Part shown: positions 23,953 through 31,862 of the stretch, piece by piece
Layout of the letters: each line of letters begins with the position of its first letter
Position numbering within the stretch: position 1 is the stretch's first letter
Assembly: GCA_001801575.1 (NCBI GenBank)
Contig: MGYC01000033.1
Location: 1 to 49,199 of the forward strand
Source of the DNA: Gammaproteobacteria bacterium RIFCSPHIGHO2_12_FULL_41_20
GTDB lineage: Bacteria; Pseudomonadota; Gammaproteobacteria; DSM-16500
DNA length: 49,199 nt
Reading direction: 5' to 3'
The notes under the pieces: generated by a model
Seen by the model: only the letters and a program-made list of their open reading frames with translations
Databases searched by the model: none
Told to the model about the DNA's origin: nothing
Translations under genes and position numbers: made by a program

Positions 23953-25241
23953 GTAAACGTGATAGCCGAGTTATTTGGCATCCATTTACACAACATCAAA
24001 TAGCGCCATTACCTATTCCTATTGTACGTGGCGAAGGCGCTTACCTTTTTGATATACAAGGTAAGCGATACCTGGATTTAATTTCTTCTTGGTGGGTGAA
24101 TTTATATGGACATGCTCATCCAGAAATTGCACGAGCTATTTATCAACAAGCACAACGGTTAGAACAGGTTATTTTTGCTGGATTTACTCATGAGCCTGCA
24201 GTGGAATTAGCAGAGACATTGTTAACTATTTTACCGCCCAAGTTCGGCAAGATTTTTTATTCTGATAATGGTTCTACTGCAGTAGAAGTGGCGCTGAAAA
24301 TGGCATATCAGTATTGGCGCAATCAGGGGGAACTACAACGTAGACGTTTTATTGCGTTTCAAGGCGGATATCATGGGGATACATTTGGTGCTATGGCAGT
24401 GGGTAAGTCCTCGAAATTTTTTGATCACTTTGCGGATTGTTTTTTTTCTGTTGATTTTTCACCTTATCCGATGACATGGTGGGATGACGCGACGATTGTA
24501 CAAAAAGAACAAGCGGCATTAACGTGGTTATCGGATTATTTATCATGTCATGCTAGCGAAATTGCCGCACTCATTATTGAGCCGTTAGTTCAGGGGGCGA
24601 CAGGAATGCGTATGTGTCGTCCACAGTTTTTACAAGAGCTAGAGTGTTTAGCACAGAGATATCAATTATTGGTTATTTATGACGAGGTAATGACCGGATT
24701 TGGTCGTACCGGTGAGTTTTTTGCTTGTCAAAAGGCTAAGACATTCCCTGATATTATTTGTTTAGCAAAGGGATTAACAGGCGGATTTTTACCATTAGCA
24801 GTGACGGTGTGCCGAGAGTTTATTTATCAAGCTTTTTTAAGAGAGGATTTTCAAGGCGCATTAGCACATTCTCATTCTTTTACTGCAAACCCATTAGGTT
24901 GTGCAGCTGGACTAGCATCTATGCGCTTGTTACAGGATAATTATACTAGTCAACAATTAAAGATGATTGAAACAGTGCATCAAGAAAGTTTATGGCAGCT
25001 TGTGACGCGTGGATTGATTGAAAAACCGCGTTATTGTGGCACGATTGCTGCATTTGCGTTGTCGCAATCAATAGACTATGGATCATTACATAGTCAACAT
25101 TGGCAGTCGCGTTTTATGGAGCAAGGGTTATTAGTACGACCCTTAGGAAATGTTATCTATTTAATGCCACCTTATTGCATTCGAGAAGAGGATTTACGCG
25201 CTGCTTATGCTACGATTGAAACGGTTATTAAAAGAGGATGA
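23949..25241 (+). CDS. bioA: Adenosylmethionine-8-amino-7-oxononanoate (DAPA) aminotransferase
   Basis: A class III PLP aminotransferase. It has VIWHPFTQ near the N-terminus, SSWWVNLYGHAHPEI, FYSDNGSTAVEVALKMAYQYW, GGYHGDTFGAMAVG, IYDEVMTGFGRTGEFFA and the PLP lysine in CLAKGLTGGFLPLAV. The start is ambiguous: TTG at 23949 overlaps the bioD stop (TTGA) and gives the usual short lead before the IWHP motif. An ATG at 23901 and a further one at 23835 would overlap bioD and add 16 or 38 atypical residues. It makes DAPA from KAPA; the KAPA synthase gene bioF is not in this window. Confidence 0.9.
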   Translation: MSKRDSRVIWHPFTQHQIAPLPIPIVRGEGAYLFDIQGKRYLDLISSWWVNLYGHAHPEIARAIYQQAQRLEQVIFAGFTHEPAVELAETLLTILPPKFGKIFYSDNGSTAVEVALKMAYQYWRNQGELQRRRFIAFQGGYHGDTFGAMAVGKSSKFFDHFADCFFSVDFSPYPMTWWDDATIVQKEQAALTWLSDYLSCHASEIAALIIEPLVQGATGMRMCRPQFLQELECLAQRYQLLVIYDEVMTGFGRTGEFFACQKAKTFPDIICLAKGLTGGFLPLAVTVCREFIYQAFLREDFQGALAHSHSFTANPLGCAAGLASMRLLQDNYTSQQLKMIETVHQESLWQLVTRGLIEKPRYCGTIAAFALSQSIDYGSLHSQHWQSRFMEQGLLVRPLGNVIYLMPPYCIREEDLRAAYATIETVIKRG

Positions 25242-25247
25242 GACATT

Positions 25248-26186
25248 ATGTGGTCCGTTGCTGAAGTTATGCAGTTGTATGAGCAGCCGTTTCCAGATTT
25301 ACTTTATCAAGCACAAACAGTACATAAACAATATTTTCCTGTTGCTACTATGCAACTCTCTACGTTGCTAAATATTAAAGTAGGAGGTTGCCCTGAAGAT
25401 TGTCATTATTGCCCACAAGCAGCGCGTTATCATACCGGTGTAAAAGCGGAAAAATTACTTGATAGAGAAACTGTTAAAGAAAAAGCTAGCATAGCCAAAA
25501 CAGCAGGTGCGACGCGATTTTGCATGGGGGCGGCATGGCGTTCTTTGAAAGATAGGGATGTACCTGTGTTAGCCAAATTAATCGAAGAAGTAAAATCATT
25601 AGGACTAGAAACCTGTATTACAGTGGGTATGTTAACAAATCAGCAAGCCTGTGTTTTAAAGGAAGCAGGGCTTGATTATTATAATCATAATATTGATAGT
25701 TCACCGGAATATTATGAAAAAATCATCACTACTCGTACATATGAAGATAGACTGCAAACATTGCAGCATGTTAGAGATGCAGGCATAAAAGTATGTTGCG
25801 GTGGTATTGTTGGTATGGGTGAAAGCCGTGAAGATCGCGCTGGCATGTTGGTGGTGCTTGCTAATTTTAATCCTCAGCCAGAAAGTGTACCAATTAATCA
25901 GCTTATTCCTATCAAGGGCACACCTTTGCAAGATACATCACCACTAGATAATTTCGAATTCGTACGTACTATTGCAGTGGCGCGCCTCATGTTGCCTTGC
26001 TCGCGTTTACGGCTGTCTGCTGGTAGAGCATCCATGTCAGATGAATTACAAGCATTATGTTTCCTTGCTGGTGCTAACTCCATTCATTACGGTGAAAAGT
26101 TATTAATTACAGATAATGCAGATGCTGTTAATGACAGGACCCTGTTGCAGCGCTTGGGTATTCAAGAGGAGATGTGTGCGTTGTGA
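25248..26186 (+). CDS. bioB: Biotin synthase
   Basis: A 312-residue radical-SAM enzyme. The [4Fe-4S] motif CPEDCHYC has cysteines at about 48, 52 and 55. [26 protein letters not shown] (with the second-cluster region) and the closing [31 protein letters not shown] (conserved Arg of the [2Fe-2S] site) are all in place. It inserts sulphur into dethiobiotin. It begins 6 bp after bioA, and its stop overlaps the lysA GTG (GTGA). Confidence 0.95.
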   Translation: MWSVAEVMQLYEQPFPDLLYQAQTVHKQYFPVATMQLSTLLNIKVGGCPEDCHYCPQAARYHTGVKAEKLLDRETVKEKASIAKTAGATRFCMGAAWRSLKDRDVPVLAKLIEEVKSLGLETCITVGMLTNQQACVLKEAGLDYYNHNIDSSPEYYEKIITTRTYEDRLQTLQHVRDAGIKVCCGGIVGMGESREDRAGMLVVLANFNPQPESVPINQLIPIKGTPLQDTSPLDNFEFVRTIAVARLMLPCSRLRLSAGRASMSDELQALCFLAGANSIHYGEKLLITDNADAVNDRTLLQRLGIQEEMCAL

Positions 26187-27457
26187 AAGAAGAGTATTTT
26201 CAATATCGTGATAATGAGTTATTCATAGAAAACATTAATTTGTATAAGCTTGCGCAACAATGTGGTACCCCGTGTTATGTTTATTCGCGTGCTACATTAG
26301 AAAAAAATTGGGCTGATATTAATCAAGCTTTTTCTACGCAACCCCATGAAGTTTGTTATGCCGTCAAAGCCAATTCTAATTTGACCATTTTAAATTTGTT
26401 TGCAAACTTAGGCGCTGGATTTGATATTGTTTCTTATGGGGAATTAGAGAGAGTGATTGCAGCAGGAGGAGATGCAAGAAAGATTATTTTTTCTGGGGTA
26501 GGGAAGCAGCATCATGAGATAGCACAGGCTATTCATCGCGGAATACAATGCTTTAATGTAGAGACCGCGCAAGAATTATCGCATATTCATACTATTGCAC
26601 ATCATTATAATAAAAAAATTAATATTGCATTACGCATTAACCCAGACATTGATGCCAATACACATCCCTATATTGCAACGGGGCTTAGAGAAAATAAATT
26701 TGGTATTAGCTTAGATCAAGTTATTCCACTTGCTAAGACAATATTGAATATGCCTTTTTTAAATCTCATTGGCATAGCCATACATATTGGTTCACAGATA
26801 ACATCACTTGCGCCGTTTCAGGCAGCTATTGAGCAACTGCTAGCGATTTATCAGCAGTTACATGCTATTGGAATAACTGTTTCTCACATTAATGTGGGAG
26901 GTGGGATAGGTGTTCGCTATCATGATGAACAACCATTCAAGATCGATGATTATGCCACTATGATAAATAGTAAATTGCGACACCATCCAGTTACTTTATT
27001 ACTAGAGCCAGGGCGTTGGTTGATGGCAGATGCAGGAGTTTTACTGACGGAGATAGCTTATTTAAAAAAAACTCATCACAAGAATTTTGCCATTGTTGAT
27101 GCAGGTATGAATGATATATTACGGCCCGCATTATATCAGGCTTGGCAAGACATTAAACCAGTTATACGGCGCATTAGTGAACCACAGTTATATGATATTG
27201 TAGGGCCGTTATGCGAATCAGCAGATTTTCTTGGTAAAGAGCGTTGGTTAATGATAAATGAGGGCGATTATTTGGCTGTATGTGATGTGGGAGCATATGG
27301 ATTTAGCATGAGCTCTAATTATAATTCACGCTGTAGAGCAGCGGAAATACTAGTGGATAAAGATGAGATACATATTATCCGTCGTCGAGAATGTATAGAA
27401 GATTTACTAGCGCAAGAAGGTATTTTGTTAAATGAGTGGCTGGAGATAAGAAAATGA
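26183..27457 (+). CDS. lysA: Diaminopimelate decarboxylase
   Basis: About 424 residues from a GTG at 26183 that shares GTGA with the bioB stop; AGAGGAG lies 11 bases upstream. Another GTG at 26174 is too close to that site. Fold-type III PLP features: [13 protein letters not shown] with the PLP Lys at about 62, HIGSQIT, the phosphate-binding loop [18 protein letters not shown], and the active-site [12 protein letters not shown] and [10 protein letters not shown]. It makes lysine from meso-diaminopimelate. Its presence inside a biotin operon is unusual; its stop overlaps the next gene by ATGA. Confidence 0.93.
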   Translation: MKEEYFQYRDNELFIENINLYKLAQQCGTPCYVYSRATLEKNWADINQAFSTQPHEVCYAVKANSNLTILNLFANLGAGFDIVSYGELERVIAAGGDARKIIFSGVGKQHHEIAQAIHRGIQCFNVETAQELSHIHTIAHHYNKKINIALRINPDIDANTHPYIATGLRENKFGISLDQVIPLAKTILNMPFLNLIGIAIHIGSQITSLAPFQAAIEQLLAIYQQLHAIGITVSHINVGGGIGVRYHDEQPFKIDDYATMINSKLRHHPVTLLLEPGRWLMADAGVLLTEIAYLKKTHHKNFAIVDAGMNDILRPALYQAWQDIKPVIRRISEPQLYDIVGPLCESADFLGKERWLMINEGDYLAVCDVGAYGFSMSSNYNSRCRAAEILVDKDEIHIIRRRECIEDLLAQEGILLNEWLEIRK

Positions 27458-28608
27458 ATTTTGTATTATCAGAAGATCAACGGGCTTTTCAACAACTTGC
27501 GCGCGATTTTGCTGAAACAGAAATGACTCCTTATGCTAAAGAGTGGGATGAGCAGCATATTTTTCCTGTTACCACTTTGCGTAAAGCTGCCGCATTGGGT
27601 TTTGCAGCGCTCTATGTTCGGCACGAGGTTGGAGGTACAGCGCTTTCACGTTTAGATAGCGCTTTAATTTTTGAGGAGCTAGCAACAGCATGTCCTTCTA
27701 CAGCGGCCTATCTTTCTATTCATAATATGGTTGCGGGATTAATTGATCGATATGCACATGATGATTTGCGTTGTAGTTGGTTGCCAAAAATGGCTACTAT
27801 GGAAGTGTTGAGTAGTTATTGTTTAACAGAGCCTAGTTCTGGCTCGGATGCAGCCTCACTTAAAACTACAGCTGTGCGTAGTAAAGGCGAATATGTTTTG
27901 AATGGGGCAAAAGCTTTTATTTCTGGTGGCTCGGAAAGTGATATTTATGTTTGTATGGTACGAACTGGAGAAGCAGGGCCGAAAGGGATTAGCTGTGTAT
28001 TAGTTGAGAAAGACCGACCTGGTATTAGCTTTGGCAAGAAAGAAAAAAAACTAGGCTGGCATAGTCAACCTACCACATTAGTTTTTTTTGAAGATTGTCG
28101 AATCCCAGTTTCTCACCGTATTGGTGATGAAGGTCAAGGGTTTAAGATTGCTTTATCTGCATTAAATGGTGGACGAGTTAATATTGCAGCTTGCTCGTTA
28201 GGAGGAGCGAGAGCTTGTCTTACTCAAGCGCGCCAACATATGTTACAAAGAGTGCAGTTTAAGAAAAAACTAGCTGAATTTGAAGTGCTGCAATTTAAGC
28301 TTGCAGACATGATGACGGCTTATGAAGCAGCAAGATTGATGGTATATCGTGCTGCATTTTCATTAGATAATAATGATGCACATGTCATTACTCACTGTGC
28401 TATGGCTAAACGCTTAGCAACAGATAATTGTTTTCGCATTTGTGACGAGGCATTACAAATTTTTGGTGGTTATGGTTATATCCAAGAATACCCTGTCGAG
28501 CGTTATTTGCGTGATCTACGTGTTCACCAAATCTTGGAAGGTACAAATGAGATTATGCGATTGATTATTGCTAGGCAGGTACTAGCAGAAACCTATAATA
28601 TCGTATAG
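27454..28608 (+). CDS. Isobutyryl-CoA dehydrogenase-like acyl-CoA dehydrogenase
   Basis: 384 residues from the ATG at 27454 that overlaps the lysA stop. The N-terminal helices are followed by YCLTEPSSGSDAASLKTTA (about 125-143), AFISGGSESDIYVCMVRTG, GWHSQPTTLVFFEDC and the C-terminal FGGYGYIQEYPVERYLRDLRVHQILEGTNEIM, with the catalytic Glu in LEGTNE. The GSDAASL, FISGGS and KKEKKLGW segments match the mammalian ACAD8 (isobutyryl-CoA dehydrogenase) subgroup rather than butyryl-CoA enzymes. It would act in valine breakdown, complementing BrnQ import. Substrate is inferred from subgroup similarity. Confidence 0.85.
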   Translation: MNFVLSEDQRAFQQLARDFAETEMTPYAKEWDEQHIFPVTTLRKAAALGFAALYVRHEVGGTALSRLDSALIFEELATACPSTAAYLSIHNMVAGLIDRYAHDDLRCSWLPKMATMEVLSSYCLTEPSSGSDAASLKTTAVRSKGEYVLNGAKAFISGGSESDIYVCMVRTGEAGPKGISCVLVEKDRPGISFGKKEKKLGWHSQPTTLVFFEDCRIPVSHRIGDEGQGFKIALSALNGGRVNIAACSLGGARACLTQARQHMLQRVQFKKKLAEFEVLQFKLADMMTAYEAARLMVYRAAFSLDNNDAHVITHCAMAKRLATDNCFRICDEALQIFGGYGYIQEYPVERYLRDLRVHQILEGTNEIMRLIIARQVLAETYNIV

Positions 28609-28710
28609 AGACTACTCATTGCGGCTTACTGCATTGTTAAAATAATTTGCTGTAATATCAATACTTTGATAAAGTATATGGAGCCTATCTTACTTAAAAG
28701 GAGTTTGAGT

Positions 28711-28920
28711 ATGAAACAAGACATTAAACTAGATAAATGGGGCTGGATTGCTTTCATTGCTTTGTTAGTAGGCGGTATAGATTTAGGAATATACGGATTA
28801 ATTCATATTGATATTATCGGAACTATTTTAGGTGGGTTATTATCGCGCCTTGTTTACATTGTAATAGGTGTTGCGGCTGGTTATATCCTTTATCTATGGG
28901 TTTATAAAAAATCTCTATAG
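28711..28920 (+). CDS. Small DUF378 membrane protein
   Basis: 69 residues from the ATG at 28711, chosen because AAAAGGAG precedes it by 8-9 bases; a longer frame from 28666 lacks one. Two membrane helices: WGWIAFIALLVGGIDLGIYGL (about 10-30) and LVYIVIGVAAGYILYLWVY (about 47-65), with the short loop containing the G-T-I-L-G-G-L-L-S-R pattern. This is the DUF378 layout, whose function is unknown. Confidence 0.8.
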   Translation: MKQDIKLDKWGWIAFIALLVGGIDLGIYGLIHIDIIGTILGGLLSRLVYIVIGVAAGYILYLWVYKKSL

Positions 28921-28958
28921 ATAAATAGATAACTGGCTTATATCCGACATGAGATAAC

Positions 28959-29804
28959 ATGTACAAGATAAAGTTTTTATTACTTTTCACAGGATTAGTT
29001 TTATCTTTTCACTGTTTTTCCTGGAATGTGTTAGGGCATATGGTGGCAGCTAATATTGCCTATGAACGCTTGCATCCGCAGGTGAGAGAAAAAGTAGATA
29101 AAATGGTAATAGGCTTATCGCAAGAGTATCCGGAAATACAATATTTTACGCAGATAGCTCCCTGGCCAGATGCATTACGAGCTCAAAAAATAGATACGTT
29201 TACACATTGGCATTATATTGATTTTGCTTTTAGTGTAGATGCCACCCCGGTACAAGATTTGACTGATGATGATAATGCGGTTTGGGCAATAAATAAAATT
29301 GAGCCTGTTATTCGAAATGTTGCAGCCAATGCGTTTGAACGCGGGCGTTTTTTGGCATTTCTTGTACATATTGTGGCCGATCTTCATCAACCATTGCATA
29401 CTGTTTCTAGGATATCTACAGCACATCCTAATGGAGATCACGGAGGTAATTTATATTTTGTTCATTATTCAGAAGGTCCTCTGCGTGCCATATCCTTACA
29501 CAAACTCTGGGATGAGGGGCTGGGTATTTTTAGCGCAGATCCTTCACAAAAAAGTGTAGCTGCTTTGACTAAGGTTATTACCTCACTCTATCCTGAGGAA
29601 TATTTTGGGACAAAAGTACATGATCTTTCCCCAGACAATTGGGCAAGAGAAGGAACTAAAATAGCCGAATTATTTGTATATTCAACACTAGAGAATCATG
29701 TCCCTAATTTAGAGTATATGAATAAAGGCAAGGAAATTGTCAATCAAAGAATTGCTTTATCGGGTTATAGATTAGCTAATTTATTAAATCAGTTACTCGA
29801 CTAA
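28959..29804 (+). CDS. Secreted S1/P1-type nuclease
   Basis: A 281-residue zinc-dependent single-strand nuclease/3'-nucleotidase family member. The signal peptide (about 1-21, KIKFLLLFTGLVLSF) should be cut just before W22, whose free amino group is the first zinc ligand in this family. WNVLGHMVA then gives His27, and the remaining ligands are in APWPD, THWHYIDF, LVHIVADLHQPLHT and NGDHGGN. It is exported and likely scavenges nucleic acid or acts on host material. A short hairpin (AAAAGC-TATGT-GCTTTT, 29803-29819) follows the stop and may be a weak terminator. Confidence 0.9.
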   Translation: MYKIKFLLLFTGLVLSFHCFSWNVLGHMVAANIAYERLHPQVREKVDKMVIGLSQEYPEIQYFTQIAPWPDALRAQKIDTFTHWHYIDFAFSVDATPVQDLTDDDNAVWAINKIEPVIRNVAANAFERGRFLAFLVHIVADLHQPLHTVSRISTAHPNGDHGGNLYFVHYSEGPLRAISLHKLWDEGLGIFSADPSQKSVAALTKVITSLYPEEYFGTKVHDLSPDNWAREGTKIAELFVYSTLENHVPNLEYMNKGKEIVNQRIALSGYRLANLLNQLLD

Positions 29805-29875
29805 AAGCTATGTGCTTTTGCGATTTTACGTTATCATATGCCGCAAAATTCACAATAAACTAGGAGTATATTGCT

Positions 29876-29950
29876 ATGAAAAAAATAATAGCCTTTTTTT
29901 TAAAAAAGAAACTAGCTAAACCAGCTTGTTGTCATGCTTTTTTCTCATAA
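29876..29950 (+). CDS. 24-residue leader-like ORF
   Basis: The ATG at 29876 has AGGAG 9 bases upstream, the best ribosome-binding site in this gap. The 24-residue peptide is basic and hydrophobic with Cys-Cys-His near the end (KPACCHAFF). It overlaps the start of the next gene in another frame, so it could be a coupling leader peptide, or the remains of a frameshifted N-terminus of that gene. Confidence 0.4.
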   Translation: MKKIIAFFLKKKLAKPACCHAFFS

Positions 29951-30440
29951 CCCATCTTTAGAACAAGCTAAACAATATATCTATTCTATCGATTTTTCCA
30001 TGATTATCCAAAAAATGGTTAATCATGATGGTTGGTGCGAATCAGATGCTGTAAAAACAGCGGACTTATATCGCAATTTTTTATATCTAAATAAAAAATA
30101 TGCTACGGAGACTATTTTACCTCCTTCACAAGATGTTGATGAATTTTGGCATTACCACATTTTAGATACTAAAAAATATATTCAAGATTGTGAAAATATT
30201 TTTGGAGGATATTTTCATCACTATCCCTATCTTATTATAGATCATCAGCTGGATCAGCATGGGCTTAGCCAAGCTTTTATGCGTACACAGACATTACATA
30301 TAGAAGAGTTTGGTAGCCCTATTTATGCTACACGTTCATCTTGTTTACCGTTTTGGTATAGCCTGAAGAGAGGTTTTGTTAAGGTCAAGTGTTTGGCACT
30401 TTACTTTTATTGCATTTCGAAGTGTAAGGAAAATTCATAA
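29934..30440 (+). CDS. GRDP-like (glycine-rich domain protein-like) protein
   Basis: 168 residues. The core PPSQDVDEFWHYHILDTKKY (about 63-82) followed by FGGYFHHYPY (about 91-100) is the hallmark of the N-terminal GRDP-like domain known in plants and some bacteria; its function is unclear. A basic tail with KVKCLALYFYCISKCKENS ends the protein. There is no ribosome-binding site of its own: it begins inside the 24-codon ORF and is probably coupled to it. The 3' end overlaps the convergent chitinase-like gene by 34 bp. Confidence 0.75.
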   Translation: MLFSHNPSLEQAKQYIYSIDFSMIIQKMVNHDGWCESDAVKTADLYRNFLYLNKKYATETILPPSQDVDEFWHYHILDTKKYIQDCENIFGGYFHHYPYLIIDHQLDQHGLSQAFMRTQTLHIEEFGSPIYATRSSCLPFWYSLKRGFVKVKCLALYFYCISKCKENS

Positions 30441-31564
30441 GGAACTATCTGCAAATTATTACCACTACATATGGGGCTAGCCCATTTATCTGGGCAGGGA
30501 TTATCGCGAGTAATAGACCATAATGATAAACCTCCAATATTTTTTTTGTTTGCAAAATGCCGAAGTATATCTACATCCTGCAAGGTGAATTGCTCAACAT
30601 TTATATCGTTAACACCAATCATGGGTGTGATTTCTATCATTTTCCATATGGTGGAATCAGAATGGTCTGGATAAAGGGTTTTTAAGAAGTTGAATACACT
30701 AGTTGCGGCTTGTATTGCATACTCTCCCATGTTTCCTATATAGCCTGGGCCATAATCCATGGCCATGATGTTAATAGTGTAATGAAGAGATGCATCTTTA
30801 GCTTGAGAAATGACTTGTTTTCCTAGGAGGGTTAACCCTTCTGGCATGACCGGTACGGTAAAGCTAATGGTGATTTCAGGATGGTTTTGTTGTATTTGTT
30901 TTATGGCAACTATTAGTTTATTTATATTAACAGTACCATTCTCAATATCGAAATCTAAGCCTTGTGGTTGATAGATTTTGATAATTTGTTCAAAAACAGC
31001 GATTAATTGTGGTATATCACAGTTAGCAGACAAGTCATTACCAGTTGCACCACCTAAGGCAATAATATAACCAATGTTGTTGCTACGTAGCTTATCTGTC
31101 ATATGTTTTCCCCAACTCGCATTAATTGCATAAAATGATTGGCCTCCCCATGCAGGAGTACAATTACCTGCATCTGTAATAAAGGCGAGACGATAGTTTG
31201 TAATGCCGCTTATTTTACTTACGGTAACTAAATCCATAGGTTCCATATCTTGATATTGCGGATCCCAATGTGTATTAATTGTAAAGTCTGTATAAGGGCT
31301 AAATGGAGTGGTTAATAATATTGATGGATGATTATTTGCGGCAGCACATATAGGTATGTTACAAACAAATAGAATAAACAAAATCCTTAGGGTCTGTTGA
31401 CAGTTTAAATTTCGTAACGAAAAAAGAGGAGATCGAGACAAAATGTGTAGAAATTTGAGGAGAATATTGAACATATTTGACGAAAATTTTTGCATATTTT
31501 GGCCGATATTCCTCTTTTTGCAGTCGAAATTTAAACTGTCAACAGACCCTAACCATTGAGTCAT
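30407..31564 (-). CDS. GH18 chitinase-like protein with MITE-derived N-terminal insertion
   Basis: A 385-residue glycoside hydrolase family 18 protein. The catalytic motif GLDFDIENG (about 202-210) has D204, D206 and the acid/base E208; the second strand motif IGYIIALGGA (about 164-173) and MAMDYGPG are also present. It should cut chitin or related N-acetylglucosamine polymers after export. The ATG at 31564 has a good GGAG site. The signal peptide is interrupted: codons 1-5 are followed by 54 codons of a TA-flanked MITE, then the hydrophobic LRILFILFVCNIPICAA. Removing the insert would rejoin MTQWLRILFILFVCN, a perfect signal peptide. The downstream catalytic domain looks intact. Confidence 0.85.
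   Translation of the reverse strand: MTQWLGSVDSLNFDCKKRNIGQNMQKFSSNMFNILLKFLHILSRSPLFSLRNLNCQQTLRILFILFVCNIPICAAANNHPSILLTTPFSPYTDFTINTHWDPQYQDMEPMDLVTVSKISGITNYRLAFITDAGNCTPAWGGQSFYAINASWGKHMTDKLRSNNIGYIIALGGATGNDLSANCDIPQLIAVFEQIIKIYQPQGLDFDIENGTVNINKLIVAIKQIQQNHPEITISFTVPVMPEGLTLLGKQVISQAKDASLHYTINIMAMDYGPGYIGNMGEYAIQAATSVFNFLKTLYPDHSDSTIWKMIEITPMIGVNDINVEQFTLQDVDILRHFANKKNIGGLSLWSITRDNPCPDKWASPICSGNNLQIVPYEFSLHFEMQ
31388..31551. mobile_element. 160-bp MITE with 25-bp perfect terminal inverted repeats
   Basis: Terminal repeats at 31390-31414 and 31525-31549 (outer GGGTCTGTTGACAG) are perfect inverted copies, and TA flanks both ends (31388-31389, 31550-31551), as expected for a TA target duplication. 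With the extra TA the insertion adds 162 bp, exactly 54 codons, and leaves the GH18 frame open. No transposase is encoded. Confidence 0.9.
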
Positions 31565-31592
31565 CTAAGTTTCTCCTATAACACCCTAACCT

Positions 31593-31619
31593 CTGCTGTT
31601 TATAGGATTATAACAGCAG
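31593..31619. promoter_or_regulatory. Inverted repeat over the chitinase-gene -10
   Basis: CTGCTGTT (31593-31600) and AACAGCAG (31612-31619) flank an 11-bp spacer; a minus-strand TATAAT lies at 31607-31612, about 45 bp upstream of the GH18 start. The symmetry suggests an operator. The rest of the 31565-31862 gap shows no gene. Confidence 0.45.
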
Positions 31620-31862
31620 TTTTAATCACTTAGATTATTAACATAACCCGGGATGATTGTTGCGCCATAAATGGCAAAAATCTTACAAAAGAATCTGTAA
31701 TTTAGAAGAAATAGGCAGGGGTTTTATAGATAATATAGGCCAATAAAAGTGGTGATTGCCTATAAGAATACTTTGTGTTTTCATGGAGAATAAGTTACCA
31801 ATTTGCAAGGGCTGTTGACTATTATGTAAGCCAGGACTTTTAAATTGAAAGGAATATACGCA

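Noticed and set aside
17347-28947. Shared 13-mer GGCTTATATCCGA at 17347 and 28935
   Set aside because: A 13-base match is expected by chance several times in a window this size, and the flanks do not align.
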